From the NCBI GenBank assembly GCA_029218425.1, contig JAQXRH010000081.1, positions 1-59,908 of the forward strand: a stretch of 59,908 bases of DNA, read 5' to 3'. The stretch's first letter is position 1. Every line of letters begins with the position of its first letter. Source of the DNA: Bacteroidales bacterium (GTDB lineage Bacteria; Bacteroidota; Bacteroidia; Bacteroidales; Muribaculaceae). The notes beneath the pieces are model-generated. The model was not told where the DNA came from and ran no database searches. It saw only the letters and a list, made by a program, of their open reading frames with translations. Shown one piece after another: positions 17,448 to 28,940 of this stretch. A program made the translations under genes and the position numbers.

Positions 17448-18455
17448 ATGGATTATGATATAAAGTATATGCGCCGCGCCATCCAATTGGCGAAATCGTC
17501 GATGGAGGACACCCATCCCAATCCCAATGTAGGCGCAGTCATCGTGGCCGACGGCCGCATAATAGGGGAGGGGTACCACCGGCGTTGCGGCGGGCCCCAT
17601 GCCGAGGTCAACGCGGTAAACTCCGTTGCGCCGTACGACCGTGCGCTGCTCAGCCGTGCTACCATCTACGTGACCCTTGAGCCCTGTTCGCACTACGGCA
17701 AGACACCGCCCTGCGCCCAACTCATCATCGACAGCGGTATACCGCGAGTTGTAGTAGCTTGCCCCGACCCTTTCGATAAGGTGCGCGGCCGTGGCATCGC
17801 CATGCTCCGCAATGCCGGCGTCGAAGTGGTGGAAGGCGTGCTGCTCGATGAGGCGCGAGCTCTCAATCCTTGCTTTCTCACCGCCCACACCATGCATCGC
17901 CCGTACATCACCTTGAAATGGGCGCAAAGTGCCGACGGATACATGGATGCGGTGCGCCAACCCTCTGAGCCCCACGCCATTTTCTCGTCGCCGTTGGATG
18001 CCACCCTCGTGCATCGCCAACGCGCCCTCCACGATGCCATCCTTACTACTGCTGCCACCCTTGTTGCCGACAACCCACGTTTGGACGTGCGCCATTGGTG
18101 CGGCCCTTCCCCCACGGTGGTGGTCATCGACCGCCAAGGAGTCATCACTCCCGACGTGGCTTCACGGTTGCGCCTTTTCCAATCGGATGCGGGGTGCTGC
18201 CGTAGTGTCATCTTGCTGACATCCAAGCCACTACAGCTGCCAGGCGTCGACTGCGTGACCGTCGGGCCCGACAAATGCATTCGGGAGATAATGAACGAAC
18301 TTTACGAGCGTGGCATCACCTCGCTGATTACCGAGTGCGGCCCTCGTATGCTTCAGGCGCTAATCGACAACGACCTCTACGACAATCTGCGCGTGTACAC
18401 CTCCCCGATAAGCCTGGGCGACCGCGGCACTTGCCCCGCCCCCGTGTTGGACTGA
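17448..18455 (+). CDS. ribD: Riboflavin biosynthesis protein RibD (deaminase/reductase)
   Basis: Bifunctional enzyme for the second and third steps of riboflavin synthesis from GTP. The N-terminal deaminase domain has the zinc site: HAEVNAVN (His, Glu) and PCSHYGKTPPC (two Cys), with HPNPNVGAVIV upstream. The reductase domain starts near residue 150 (RPYITLKWAQSADGYM) and ends with LYDNLRVYTSPISLG. The ATG at 17448 gives 335 residues; an earlier in-frame ATG at 17409 overlaps the previous gene and adds a non-conserved stretch. The protein ends soon after the last conserved block, at the short end of family length. No FMN riboswitch was seen nearby. Confidence 0.94.
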   Translation: MDYDIKYMRRAIQLAKSSMEDTHPNPNVGAVIVADGRIIGEGYHRRCGGPHAEVNAVNSVAPYDRALLSRATIYVTLEPCSHYGKTPPCAQLIIDSGIPRVVVACPDPFDKVRGRGIAMLRNAGVEVVEGVLLDEARALNPCFLTAHTMHRPYITLKWAQSADGYMDAVRQPSEPHAIFSSPLDATLVHRQRALHDAILTTAATLVADNPRLDVRHWCGPSPTVVVIDRQGVITPDVASRLRLFQSDAGCCRSVILLTSKPLQLPGVDCVTVGPDKCIREIMNELYERGITSLITECGPRMLQALIDNDLYDNLRVYTSPISLGDRGTCPAPVLD

Positions 18456-18580
18456 GCCGGATACCGAGCCGGATACCAAGCCGAGCGGCCGCGGGACCGA
18501 ACCGGATGCCGACCGAACCGGATGCTGTGCTGAATGGGTGCCAAGCCGAGCGGCTACCAAGTTGAATGGCTGTCGAACGG
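18456..18580 (+). repeat. Degenerate GC-rich tandem repeat after ribD
   Basis: Starting at the ribD stop codon, units of the form GAGCCGGATACC / GAACCGGATGCC / AAGCCGAGCGGC recur with decay over about 125 bases. There is no reading frame of note. Confidence 0.7.
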
Positions 18581-18820
18581 GGTGAGCGACTGTGGTTGTA
18601 ACTGCTTTGTTGCATTCTGCAAATTAATATTAAAATAGTTTAATTTGACGGCGGTGGAGTTAAATATATTTAAAATGCATTTTCTGAGGGGGCAAAGCTG
18701 TCGTAGCTATCTTGCCGAAATAAATATCGTTAAGTGGCAAAACGGAAGGCGACGTGCTATGCTTGGCCAATTATTGGCGAATTATTATAAAATTACGGAT
18801 AAATAGGCGAGGCAAAATGC

Positions 18821-18850
18821 TTTATTTCTCGCAATTTTTTATTAACTTTG
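18821..18850 (+). promoter_or_regulatory. Promoter of the nuo-atp supercluster
   Basis: TTTA at 18821-18824, an 18-base spacer and TAACTTTG at 18843-18850 fit the phylum's promoter pattern. It is the only good promoter seen upstream of nuoA, and no equally good one was found within the cluster. Confidence 0.6.
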
Positions 18851-19094
18851 CGACTGAAAAAAAGAGGCAAACTCTCGTATTTAGCCTTAATTCTGATGCT
18901 AACTGCCTGAATACACTGTATTTATGCTGTATAGCACTTTGGTTAATGCCTAACTGCGCAGTGCTTTGATTGGTGCCAAAAACGCGAGAACTACCGTAAG
19001 TGCCGTCGAAAGAACGGCATGGCTACCGTTGGCAAGCAATCGTCGCCGAGCCGCCCCTTTTTCAATCATAGCATAAATAAATCAATCTTTATAT
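18851..19094 (+). other. Long untranslated leader of nuoA
   Basis: About 240 bases separate the promoter from nuoA. The stretch holds two possible hairpins: AGCACT (18933-18938) with AGTGCT (18960-18965) enclosing part of a palindrome, and TGCCGT (19001-19006) with ACGGCA (19014-19019). A 71-codon ORF at 18754-18969 starts before the promoter and is not considered real. No known riboswitch class is recognised. Confidence 0.45.
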
Positions 19095-19475
19095 ATGGTA
19101 TCATTAGCAATATTCGGAATTGAAGACAACAGCATCCTCGCCTTGACGGCCCTGCTGACCGGTATCGCATTGGTAGCGCTTGCAATGTTGATTGCCAAGC
19201 TGATAAGTCCGCGTTCGTTCAACCCCCAGAAGGGCGAAGCTTATGAGTGCGGTATACCTACCCGAGGCAACTCTATGACACGCTTCTCGGTAGGTTACTA
19301 CCTTTATGCTATTCTGTTTTTGATGTTCGACGTCGAAGCTATCTTCCTGTTCCCCTGGGCAGTGCAAGTGCGCGCTCTCGGTTCGGCAGGCCTTATCAGC
19401 ATCGCCGTCTTCTTAGGTTTTCTTATATTGGGCCTTGCTTACGCTTGGCGGAAAGGAGCTTTGTCATGGAAGTAA
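19095..19475 (+). CDS. nuoA: NADH-quinone oxidoreductase subunit A
   Basis: A 126-residue membrane subunit of respiratory complex I with three transmembrane helices. The loop after helix 1 carries the conserved YECGIPTRGN (family YECGxxP) with the Cys of the quinone-site region, and helix 2 has YYLYAILFLMFDVEAIFLFPWAV, the family's most conserved stretch. It is the first gene of the cluster and overlaps nuoB by 10 bases, implying translational coupling. Confidence 0.96.
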   Translation: MVSLAIFGIEDNSILALTALLTGIALVALAMLIAKLISPRSFNPQKGEAYECGIPTRGNSMTRFSVGYYLYAILFLMFDVEAIFLFPWAVQVRALGSAGLISIAVFLGFLILGLAYAWRKGALSWK

Positions 19476-20065
19476 AGGAAATTACTACCAAAAGCATGCC
19501 TTACGAGGCGTGGAAGGATAATGAATATATCGAAGGGCTCGTCAAAGAGCTGCAGGACAACGGCGTGAACGTCGTTGTAGGCACCTTCGACAAGCTTATC
19601 AACTGGGGGCGGTCTAACTCTATCTGGCCTCTTACTTTCGCCACCAGTTGTTGCGGTATCGAATTTGTGTCGCTTGGTGCGGCGCGTTTCGATATGGCTC
19701 GTTTTGGCTGGGAAGTGGCTCGTGCCTCGCCACGTCAGGCCGACTTCATGATGGTGGCCGGTACCATTGTAAACCGCATGGTGCCCGTGTTCCGCCGCCT
19801 CTACGACCAGCTCGCCGAGCCCAAATACGTCATTGCTTGCGGCGGTTGCGCCATCTCCGGCGGCCCGTTCCGTAGGTCATACCATGTGGCCCGCGGCATC
19901 GCCGATATCGTCCCTGTCGACGTCTACATCCCCGGTTGCCCCCCGCGCCCCGAAGCCATGATATACGGCATCATGCAGTTGTCGCGCAAAATCAAAGTGG
20001 AGAGATTTTTCGGTGGCGTAAACCGCCAGGAGCGCCGAAATAAATGCCTTGATGACAACGATTAA
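19466..20065 (+). CDS. nuoB: NADH-quinone oxidoreductase subunit B
   Basis: The 199-residue peripheral subunit that holds iron-sulfur cluster N2, the last electron carrier before quinone. The four ligands are present in FATSCCGIEF (two adjacent Cys), IACGGCAIS and IPGCPPRPE. The start at ATG 19466 lies inside the end of nuoA and has AAAGGAG ten bases upstream; the longer open frame back to 19247 is only overlap with nuoA. nuoCD follows after 57 bases. Confidence 0.96.
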   Translation: MEVKEITTKSMPYEAWKDNEYIEGLVKELQDNGVNVVVGTFDKLINWGRSNSIWPLTFATSCCGIEFVSLGAARFDMARFGWEVARASPRQADFMMVAGTIVNRMVPVFRRLYDQLAEPKYVIACGGCAISGGPFRRSYHVARGIADIVPVDVYIPGCPPRPEAMIYGIMQLSRKIKVERFFGGVNRQERRNKCLDDND

Positions 20066-20122
20066 ATCAACAGGTAGCTCCATTTCTTAAACCATCATTT
20101 TGCAATAGAAACATTCAATAAT

Positions 20123-21751
20123 ATGGCCACTATACAGGATAAAATCTCAAAGCTGTTCCCCGAAGCCTCTTTCGAGCAGGCCGACACGCTGCAGATTACA
20201 ATTCCCGATGCCGGGTTGCACAACCTCGCCCGCACATTGCACGACGATGCTGACTTAGCTTTCGACTTCCTCGTGACTATTGTCGGCATGGACTGGACCG
20301 ACTCATTAGGGTGCATCTACTACATGACTTCTTCGGTCCACGGCCACAGCATCGCTGTCAAAGTGTCGACTACCGACCGTGAGCGCCCTATGCTTCACTC
20401 CGTTTCCGACATCTGGACTATTGCCGAAATCTTCGAACGTGAAGTCTACGACTTCTTCGGCATCATATTCATAGGCAACAAGGATATGCGCCGCCTTTTC
20501 CTCAATATCGACTGGGTGGGATATCCCTTGCGCAAAGACTACGACATGTCGCCCGAGCTCAACCCCGTATCCATCGAAAACGAGCGCCAAAGCGACGGCA
20601 CCGACATGTATATTGAGAACGCCGAAGGCAAAATAGAAAAGAAGCACCGCCTCATTTTCGGCAAAGACGACTTCGTGGTCAACATAGGCCCGCAGCACCC
20701 CGCCACCCACGGCGTGTTGCGTTTCCGCACTGCCGTCGACGGCGAGACCATCAAGAAAATCGACGTCTACATGGGCTATATACATCGCGGCGTGGAAAAA
20801 TTGTGCGAGAACCTCACCTACCCGCAGACCCTCCACTTCATGGACCGTCTCGACTACTTCTCCGGCCACAACTACCACCACGGCCTTTGCCTCTGCATCG
20901 AGAAAGCCGCCGGCATCGAAGTGCCCCGCCGTGCACAGTACATACGCGTCATCATGGACGAGCTTTCGCGTATCGCTTCCCACTGCCTCTTCATCGGCAC
21001 ATTCTGTATGGACCTCGGCGCCACGACAATGCTTTTCTACGCATTGCGCGTGCGCGAGCAGATTCTCGACATCATGGACAAGACGTGCGGCGCGCGCATG
21101 TCGTTCAACTACGGCTGCATCGGTGGTGTAGTGGCCGACCTCGACCCCGACTTCGTGGCCGATGTCAAAGCCCTGCTCGCCGTCCTCCCCAAGAACATCA
21201 AAGAATACAACAAGATATTCACCGGCAACGTCATCACCAAGAACCGTATGGAAGGCGTAGGCGTGCTTTCTCGCCAGGATGCCATCGACTACAGTGTCAC
21301 CGGCCCGTCGGGACGCGCCTCGGGCTGGGCTTGCGACGTGCGTAAGACCCATCCCTACAGCCTTTACTCCGAGCTCGACTTCGAGCAGGTGGTAATGGAA
21401 GAGGGCGACTCAATGGCGCGCTTCAAATGCCGCATGAAAGAAATCGAGCAGTCGGCCCACATCATCGAGCAGCTCATCGACAACATCCCCGATGGCGACT
21501 ACTGTGCTAAAGTGCCCAAGGTGCTCAAATTGCCCGTGGGCAAATGGTTCCAGGTGGTCGAAGGGTGCCGCGGCGTGTTTGCCGTCTACATCGAGAGCGA
21601 CGGCTCCACCAAGCCCTATCGCTTGAAGATTGCGCCCCCTTGCTTGCCGTTGGCCGCTGTTGTCGACCATATCACCTCAGGCAACAAAATCGCCGACCTT
21701 ATCACTATCGGTGGCTCGCTCGACTACATCGTGCCCGATATGGACCGATAA
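20123..21751 (+). CDS. nuoCD: NADH-quinone oxidoreductase subunit C/D fusion
   Basis: A 542-residue natural fusion of the NuoC (about 1-150) and NuoD (about 185-542) subunits. The C part has DIWTIAEIFEREVYDFFGIIF and GYPLRKDY. The D part starts with VNIGPQHPATHGVLRF, contains YMGYIHRGVEKL, and HYPY-like quinone-pocket segments, and ends with IGGSLDYIVPDMDR, the canonical NuoD C-terminus. Fusion of C and D is common in this phylum and in enterobacteria. It occupies the usual place between nuoB and nuoH; NuoE, F and G, which would follow in a 14-subunit enzyme, are missing. Confidence 0.96.
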   Translation: MATIQDKISKLFPEASFEQADTLQITIPDAGLHNLARTLHDDADLAFDFLVTIVGMDWTDSLGCIYYMTSSVHGHSIAVKVSTTDRERPMLHSVSDIWTIAEIFEREVYDFFGIIFIGNKDMRRLFLNIDWVGYPLRKDYDMSPELNPVSIENERQSDGTDMYIENAEGKIEKKHRLIFGKDDFVVNIGPQHPATHGVLRFRTAVDGETIKKIDVYMGYIHRGVEKLCENLTYPQTLHFMDRLDYFSGHNYHHGLCLCIEKAAGIEVPRRAQYIRVIMDELSRIASHCLFIGTFCMDLGATTMLFYALRVREQILDIMDKTCGARMSFNYGCIGGVVADLDPDFVADVKALLAVLPKNIKEYNKIFTGNVITKNRMEGVGVLSRQDAIDYSVTGPSGRASGWACDVRKTHPYSLYSELDFEQVVMEEGDSMARFKCRMKEIEQSAHIIEQLIDNIPDGDYCAKVPKVLKLPVGKWFQVVEGCRGVFAVYIESDGSTKPYRLKIAPPCLPLAAVVDHITSGNKIADLITIGGSLDYIVPDMDR

Positions 21752-21819
21752 TGCCCCGGCCTGTGTGTCACAATGTTTTAAAAGGAAATATAGTAATTCT
21801 CAACTAAAGATAATTCTTC

Positions 21820-22917
21820 ATGTTTGACTTTTCGAAAATAACAGGATGGATTCATGACCTTTTGGCATCGTTTATGGCCGACTGGTTGGTAGTAGTTACC
21901 GAGTGCGTCCTCATAGGTGTGGGCCTCTTGCTGGCATACGCTTTGCTCGCCCTCTTCTACATTTATTTCGAGCGTAAGGTGTGTGCTGCCTTCCAGTGCC
22001 GCCTCGGCCCCAACCGCGTTGGCCGCTGGGGTTTGCTGCAGAGCTTCGCCGATATGTTCAAGATACTCATCAAAGAGCTTATCAGCCTTAAGCATACCGA
22101 CAAATTCCTCTTCGCCCTGGCTCCCTACCTCGTCATCGCGGCTTCTATGCTCGCTTTCGCGGTGCTTCCCTGGGGCAAAGGTTTGCAAATCATCGACTTC
22201 AACATCGGCATCTTCTTCCTTATCGCCGTTTCGTCGATTGGTGTGCTCGGTATCCTTCTCGCCGGTTGGTCGTCAAATAACAAATTCACGCTCATCGGCG
22301 CGTTGCGTTCCGGCGCGCAGATGGTCAGCTACGAGTTGTCAATTGGCTTGTCGGTAATAACTATGGTGGCATTTGCCGGTACGATGTCGGTAACGGGCAT
22401 CGTTGAGGCGCAGGGCGATTGCTGGTTCATCTTCTCCGGTCACCTCCCCGCTATCATCGCGTTCATTATCTACATGATTGCCGGTACGGCTGAGACCAAC
22501 CGCGGCCCGTTCGACCTTCCCGAGGCCGAATCGGAGCTTACCGCCGGATACCACACCGAATACTCCGGTATCCACTTCGGTTTCTTCTACTTGGCTGAAT
22601 ACCTCAACCTCTTCATCGTTGCCGGTGTGGCTTCATTGCTCTTCTTCGGCGGCTGGATGCCTTTGCACATCCCCGGCTGGGAAGGGTTCAACGATGTGAT
22701 GAACTATATCCCGGGTCCCGTTTGGTTCATTGGTAAGGCTGTGGCCCTGTCGTTCGTCATCATCTGGTTCAAGTGGACTTTCCCCCGCTTGCGTATCGAC
22801 CAGCTCCTCGCTCTCGAGTGGAAATACCTCCTCCCCATCAACCTCTTCAACCTCGTGTTGATGGTGCTGGTGATTATCTACGGCTTGCATGGCCCGGTTG
22901 TCCCCGTCTTGGATTAA
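21820..22917 (+). CDS. nuoH: NADH-quinone oxidoreductase subunit H
   Basis: A 365-residue membrane subunit with about eight helices that joins the quinone-reducing arm to the proton pumps. Diagnostic stretches include [25 protein letters not shown] near residue 45, [30 protein letters not shown] near 220, and [19 protein letters not shown] near 320. It is the last nuo gene before the ATP synthase genes; the gap to atpD is only 56 bases with no terminator. Confidence 0.96.
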   Translation: MFDFSKITGWIHDLLASFMADWLVVVTECVLIGVGLLLAYALLALFYIYFERKVCAAFQCRLGPNRVGRWGLLQSFADMFKILIKELISLKHTDKFLFALAPYLVIAASMLAFAVLPWGKGLQIIDFNIGIFFLIAVSSIGVLGILLAGWSSNNKFTLIGALRSGAQMVSYELSIGLSVITMVAFAGTMSVTGIVEAQGDCWFIFSGHLPAIIAFIIYMIAGTAETNRGPFDLPEAESELTAGYHTEYSGIHFGFFYLAEYLNLFIVAGVASLLFFGGWMPLHIPGWEGFNDVMNYIPGPVWFIGKAVALSFVIIWFKWTFPRLRIDQLLALEWKYLLPINLFNLVLMVLVIIYGLHGPVVPVLD

Positions 22918-22922
22918 TTTAA

Positions 22923-24476
<1,554 letters not shown>

Positions 24477-24533
24477 AAACGCTATCCCTCTGCGTGTTAT
24501 TAGTTTGATAATCGTATATTAATTAACAGCGAT

Positions 24534-24767
24534 ATGACACTTAAAATCATCTCTGCCACCGAAGTCCTCTTTGTAGGCGACGTCGAAATGGTGACTTTGC
24601 CCGGCGAAAAGGGGCGCTTCACGGTGCTCAACAACCACGCATCGTTGATTTCAACCCTCGTGGCTGGCGATATAACCTATCGCAACGGTGCCGACTCCGC
24701 GACAACCCATATCGACGGCGGCATTGCTGATGTGGATAACAACATAGTGTCGGTCTGCGTATACTAA
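24534..24767 (+). CDS. atpC: F-type ATP synthase subunit epsilon, short form
   Basis: A 77-residue epsilon subunit that consists only of the N-terminal beta-sandwich (LPGEKGRFTVLNNHASLISTL, then HIDGGIADVDNNIVSV). The C-terminal two-helix domain that inhibits ATP hydrolysis in many bacteria is absent. This short form is common in the phylum but means epsilon-type inhibition cannot work here. atpB begins 7 bases after its stop. Confidence 0.93.
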   Translation: MTLKIISATEVLFVGDVEMVTLPGEKGRFTVLNNHASLISTLVAGDITYRNGADSATTHIDGGIADVDNNIVSVCVY

Positions 24768-24774
24768 CTCTCTG

Positions 24775-25875
24775 ATGAAACGACTTACCCTCATATTATT
24801 GCTGCTTATCTCGACTATGGCGTCGGTGAGCTTTCCCGCAGCGGCCGCATCAAAGCACGATGCTGCCGGCGAGGGGGAGGATAAAATCGACCCAAAGGAG
24901 ATAATCTTTGAGCACCTTGGCGACCGCTACGGCTGGGAAGTGCCTTTCTGCCATCATAAGTCCATACCGCTGCCCATCATCGTGTTTGGCAGCGACGGCC
25001 TCCACATCTTCTCTTCGGCCCGTGTAGCCCACGGCCAGGTATATGTCGACGGCGGCAAGACTTTCCTCATCCCCGCCGAAGGCCCCAACAAAGGCAAGGT
25101 CGTAGAGATTGTCGACGGCGAAGAAGTGCGCCCCTTCGACATCTCTATCACCAAGAATGTAGCCGCGCTTATCATCACTATCATCGTCGTATGCCTTATC
25201 CTGCTGCCCCTCACCCGCTTCTATAAGCGCCACGGCTACAAGGCCCCGCGCCGTTTCCTCGGAGCTATCGAGGCCCTGACAGCTTTCATCTACGACGGTG
25301 TCATCAAGTCTACCCTCAAGGACAAGGCGTCGAAATTCGCCCCCTATCTGCTCACTGCCTTCTATTTCATCTTCGTGATGAACCTCATGGGCCTGATGGT
25401 AGTATTCCCTGGCGGCGCTAACCTCACCGGCAACATCGCCGTCACCCTGGTCCTCGCGCTCCTTACATTCTTCGTGACCAACATCTTCGGCACCAAGCAC
25501 TATTGGAAAGACGTGTTTTGGCCCGATGTGCCCCTGTGGCTTAAGTTCCCCATCCCCATCATGCCGATTATCGAAGTGTTCGGTATGTTCACCAAGCCGG
25601 CGGCGCTCACTGTGCGTCTGTTTGCCAACATGATGGGTGGACACATGATAGTGATCGTGCTGACGTTGCTCATCTTCATCTTTGCCCAGATGGGCATGGC
25701 TGTGGGGGGCGGTACGGCAGTCGTTTCGACCCTCTTCTCCATATTCATGTTGCTGATCGACGTGCTGGTCAGCTTCATCCAAGCCTACGTGTTCACAATG
25801 CTCTCCACCATCTTCATCTCTTTGGCGCAGGAAAATCCCCACAAAGAGCATGCCGATGCCGAAGCAAAGCACTGA
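24775..25875 (+). CDS. atpB: F-type ATP synthase subunit a
   Basis: A 366-residue membrane subunit that forms the proton half-channels. It begins with a signal-peptide-like segment (MKRLTLILLLLISTMASVSFPAAAAS) and about 100 further residues outside the membrane core, longer than the E. coli protein and typical of Bacteroidota. The core has the essential Arg in LTVRLFANMMGGH near residue 284 and the terminal helix block IQAYVFTMLSTIFISLA. The tail is His/Asp-rich. A repeat-containing gap of 122 bases separates it from atpE. Confidence 0.95.
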   Translation: MKRLTLILLLLISTMASVSFPAAAASKHDAAGEGEDKIDPKEIIFEHLGDRYGWEVPFCHHKSIPLPIIVFGSDGLHIFSSARVAHGQVYVDGGKTFLIPAEGPNKGKVVEIVDGEEVRPFDISITKNVAALIITIIVVCLILLPLTRFYKRHGYKAPRRFLGAIEALTAFIYDGVIKSTLKDKASKFAPYLLTAFYFIFVMNLMGLMVVFPGGANLTGNIAVTLVLALLTFFVTNIFGTKHYWKDVFWPDVPLWLKFPIPIMPIIEVFGMFTKPAALTVRLFANMMGGHMIVIVLTLLIFIFAQMGMAVGGGTAVVSTLFSIFMLLIDVLVSFIQAYVFTMLSTIFISLAQENPHKEHADAEAKH

Positions 25876-25886
25876 CCACGACCCCG

Positions 25887-25942
25887 GCTCTCCGAGCCTT
25901 CTGAGCCCTCCGAGAACTCCGAGCCCTCCGAGAACTCCGGGC
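25887..25942 (+). repeat. Tandem repeat between atpB and atpE
   Basis: An 18-base unit, GAGCCCTCCGAGAACTCC, is present twice exactly (25903-25920 and 25921-25938), flanked by degenerate copies. It begins a dozen bases after the atpB stop and could form alternative weak stems within the transcript. Confidence 0.75.
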
Positions 25943-25997
25943 CATCAAAAAACTGAAATATAAAATTAAAAATATAACCATTAAAAATAAAACAACT

Positions 25998-26240
25998 ATG
26001 TTCTCAATGATTTCATTAGTAGATGCCCTTCAGGGATTAGGCGCTGCTCTCGGCGCAGGTATTGCAGCTATCGCAGCCGGTTTCGGTATCGGTAAAATCG
26101 GTTCTTCAGCTATGGAAGCAATCGCTCGTCAGCCTGAAGCTGCCGGCGATATCCGTAGTAATATGATTGTGATTGCCGCTCTTGTCGAAGGTGTTGCCCT
26201 CTTCGCCGTTATCGTTTGTGTCCTTGCATTGTTCCTCTAA
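25998..26240 (+). CDS. atpE: F-type ATP synthase subunit c
   Basis: An 80-residue two-helix hairpin that forms the rotor ring. Helix 1 has the GxGxGxG-like packing (GAALGAGIAAIAAGFGIG), the polar loop has ARQPEA, and helix 2 carries the ion-binding Glu64 in ALVEGVALF. The Gln in helix 1 and the Glu-Ser pair typical of sodium-binding rings are absent, so proton coupling is inferred. The strict 1:1 order with atpF and atpH is kept. Confidence 0.95.
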   Translation: MFSMISLVDALQGLGAALGAGIAAIAAGFGIGKIGSSAMEAIARQPEAAGDIRSNMIVIAALVEGVALFAVIVCVLALFL

Positions 26241-26300
26241 TCATAGGTTACTCTCAGCGTCAATTCCTTTTTTTACGTTAACTAACCTGTCTTTTCAACA

Positions 26301-26798
26301 ATGGAACTATTCACCCCTGACTTCGGTCTGATCTTTTGGATGTTTCTCAGCTTCGCTGTGCTATTTTTCATCCTTTGGAAATTCGCATGGCCTGCTATCA
26401 CCAAAATGATCGACCAGCGAGCCGAGTTAATCGACAAGGGTGTGGAATATGCTCAGCAAGCCAAACAGGACCTCGATAATGCCCAGGCTAAGGCCGAGGA
26501 GGTTATCCAACAAGCTCGTAGCCGTCAAGCCGACATACTTCGCGAAGCCGACCGTATCAAAACTCAAATCATTGAGGAGGCTCGCGGCGAAGCTCGTCAG
26601 GCTGCTGCCAAAGAGCTCGACCAAGCCAAATTGCAAATCGAGCAAGCCCGCAAAGAGGCTGAGCAAAATATTCGCGACGAGGTGAGCGCTTTCGCCCTCA
26701 ACATCGCTCAAAAGGTGGTGCGCAACCACATGAGCGACTCCAAAGCGCAGTCACAGCTTGTCGACTCTTTGCTCGACGAAATAGAGAAGAAAAACTGA
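26301..26798 (+). CDS. atpF: F-type ATP synthase subunit b
   Basis: A 165-residue stator subunit with one N-terminal membrane helix (LIFWMFLSFAVLFFILWKFAW, about residues 10-30) and a long charged coiled coil rich in Ala, Gln, Glu and Lys (LDNAQAKAEEVIQQARSRQAD onward). It links the membrane part to F1 through the delta subunit, encoded 9 bases downstream. Confidence 0.95.
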   Translation: MELFTPDFGLIFWMFLSFAVLFFILWKFAWPAITKMIDQRAELIDKGVEYAQQAKQDLDNAQAKAEEVIQQARSRQADILREADRIKTQIIEEARGEARQAAAKELDQAKLQIEQARKEAEQNIRDEVSAFALNIAQKVVRNHMSDSKAQSQLVDSLLDEIEKKN

Positions 26799-26807
26799 TA
26801 AAGCGAT

Positions 26808-27353
26808 ATGAACGACGGTCTTATACCACGACGATATGCTAAGGCATTGCTTAAGTTCGCCCACGAAAAGGGACAGGACGCGCGTGTCTATGCTCTGATG
26901 CAGTCGCTCGGCGATTGCCTCGCTTCGCAGCCTGCTTTGGGCAAATCGATCACCAACCCCTTTGTCAACGCTTCCGATAAAGCTAATCTGCTTACTATTG
27001 CATCGGGGGCCACTGCCAAAGACTCTGTGTTCGCCGACTTCATCAAGTTGCTCATCGACAACAATCGTATCGACTTGATGCGCCACATTGCCCTCGCTTA
27101 TCTCGAAATGTACCGCAAGGCCAACAATATCTTCCTCGTGTCGATAACATCGGCCGCCCCTCTGGCCGATAAGGATTTGGCCCGCCTCAAATCGGTGATA
27201 ACCAGTCATGTCGGCAGTGCTTCGGTAGAATACGAAACTGCTGTCGACCCCGACCTTATCGGCGGTTTCGTGGTTAAGATTGACTCTGAGCGTCTTGACG
27301 CTTCAATCAAAAATGAATTGAAACAATTGCGTTTGAAACTTTTAAGCAAGTAA
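26808..27353 (+). CDS. atpH: F-type ATP synthase subunit delta
   Basis: A 181-residue stator subunit. It starts with the family's IPRRYAKALLKFA, has an all-helical N-terminal domain, and near the end shows the conserved DPDLIGGFVVKIDSERLDASIKNELKQLRLKL block. atpA starts only 3 bases after its stop. Confidence 0.94.
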   Translation: MNDGLIPRRYAKALLKFAHEKGQDARVYALMQSLGDCLASQPALGKSITNPFVNASDKANLLTIASGATAKDSVFADFIKLLIDNNRIDLMRHIALAYLEMYRKANNIFLVSITSAAPLADKDLARLKSVITSHVGSASVEYETAVDPDLIGGFVVKIDSERLDASIKNELKQLRLKLLSK

Positions 27354-27356
27354 ACA

Positions 27357-28931
27357 ATGATTAACCCCAGCGAGATATCGGAAGTATTAAAACAACAGCT
27401 CGAGAGTGTTAACTCCAAGGTCGCCTTTGAAGAGGTGGGTACCGTGCTTGAAGTTGGCGACGGCGTGGCTCACGTCTACGGCCTTGACAATGTCTGCGCC
27501 AACGAACTCGTTGAGTTTGAAAACGGCGTCAAAGGCGTGGCTCTCAACCTCGAAGAGAGCAATGTCGGCGTCATTTTGCTCAACGACGTCAACAAAGTGA
27601 CCGAAAACATGACCGTGCGTCGCACCGGTGAAATCGCATCTATCCCTGTGGGTGAAGGCGTTTTCGGCCGTGTCATTAATGTCTTAGGTGAGCCGGTCGA
27701 CGGCCGTGGCCCCATTCAAGGCGAGCGCTTGCTCATGCCTCTCGAACGTAAGGCCCCAGGTGTCATCTTCCGTCAGCCTGTCAACCAGCCGTTGCAGACC
27801 GGTATCAAAGCCGTCGACGCTATGGTGCCCATAGGCCGCGGCCAGCGCGAGCTTATCATCGGCGACCGCCAGATTGGTAAGACCGCTATCGCTATCGACA
27901 CTATCATCAACCAGCGTGCCAACTTCGAAGCCGGTAAGCCTGTTTACTGCATCTACGTGGCTATCGGCCAGAAGGCTTCGTCTATCGCTGCTACTGTTGA
28001 AACGCTCCGCCAGCATGGAGCCCTCGATTACACCGTCGTAGTCTCCGCATCGGCTTCCGACTCTGCCGCTATGCGCTACTACTCGCCGTTTGCCGGCGTA
28101 GCTATCGGCGAATATATCCGCGATACTGGCCGCGATGCACTCATCGTCTACGACGACCTCTCTAAGCAAGCTGTCGCCTACCGCGAAATTTCGCTTATCC
28201 TTAAACGTCCCTCCGGACGTGAAGCCTACCCCGGCGATATCTTCTACCTCCACTCGCGCCTCTTGGAACGCGCTGCCAAGATTATCGACAACCAGAAGGT
28301 CGCCTCTATGATGAACGACCTCCCCGCTGTCCTCAAGCCTATCGTCAAAGGCGGCGGCTCGCTCACCGCGCTCCCCATCATTGAAACTCAAGCCGGCGAC
28401 GTGTCGGCATATATCCCCACCAACGTCATTTCTATCACCGACGGACAGATTTACCTCGAAACCGCACTCTTCAACCGCGGTATCCGTCCTGCTATCAACG
28501 TTGGTATCTCAGTGTCGCGTGTGGGTGGTAACGCGCAGATCAAGTCAATGAAGAAGGTGGCCGGTACGCTCAAAATCGACCAAGCTCAGTTCCGCGAGCT
28601 CGAAGCTTTCACCAAGTTCGGCGGCGACATCGACCCCGTGACCGCTCGCGTCATCGACCGCGGCCAGAAGAACGAACGCTTGCTCATCCAGCCCCAATAC
28701 CAGCCCTGGGCTGTCGAAGACCAAGTCGCCGTTATCTTCTGCGGCGTAAACGGATTGCTCTCCAACGTTCCCCTCGACAAGGTCTACGACTTCGAGAATG
28801 CGTTGTTGCAGCTCCTCCACGCTTCCTATAAAGATGAAATCATTACCCCGATAGCTCAAGGCAAACTCACCGACGACGTGGCTGAAAAGCTCAAAGCCGT
28901 CGCTTCGGAAGTGGCTGCCCGCTACAACTAA
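27357..28931 (+). CDS. atpA: F-type ATP synthase subunit alpha
   Basis: The 524-residue non-catalytic nucleotide-binding F1 subunit. The Walker A motif reads GDRQIGKT (GDRQTGKT in most species) near residue 170. Family blocks such as [30 protein letters not shown] and the signature [19 protein letters not shown] are present, as is [17 protein letters not shown]. The stop is followed by a GC-rich hairpin and a 117-base gap before atpG. Confidence 0.96.
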   Translation: MINPSEISEVLKQQLESVNSKVAFEEVGTVLEVGDGVAHVYGLDNVCANELVEFENGVKGVALNLEESNVGVILLNDVNKVTENMTVRRTGEIASIPVGEGVFGRVINVLGEPVDGRGPIQGERLLMPLERKAPGVIFRQPVNQPLQTGIKAVDAMVPIGRGQRELIIGDRQIGKTAIAIDTIINQRANFEAGKPVYCIYVAIGQKASSIAATVETLRQHGALDYTVVVSASASDSAAMRYYSPFAGVAIGEYIRDTGRDALIVYDDLSKQAVAYREISLILKRPSGREAYPGDIFYLHSRLLERAAKIIDNQKVASMMNDLPAVLKPIVKGGGSLTALPIIETQAGDVSAYIPTNVISITDGQIYLETALFNRGIRPAINVGISVSRVGGNAQIKSMKKVAGTLKIDQAQFRELEAFTKFGGDIDPVTARVIDRGQKNERLLIQPQYQPWAVEDQVAVIFCGVNGLLSNVPLDKVYDFENALLQLLHASYKDEIITPIAQGKLTDDVAEKLKAVASEVAARYN

Positions 28932-28940
28932 TACCCCGGC

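Noticed and set aside
18754-18969. ORF of 71 codons before nuoA
   Set aside because: It starts before the likely nuo promoter, has no ribosome-binding site and looks like random AT-rich DNA.
18456-19094. tRNA or known riboswitch in the gap before nuoA
   Set aside because: No cloverleaf and no recognised riboswitch core could be found by eye.
24534-24767. atpC as a truncated pseudogene
   Set aside because: The 77-residue product has the complete beta domain; short epsilon subunits are usual in this phylum.
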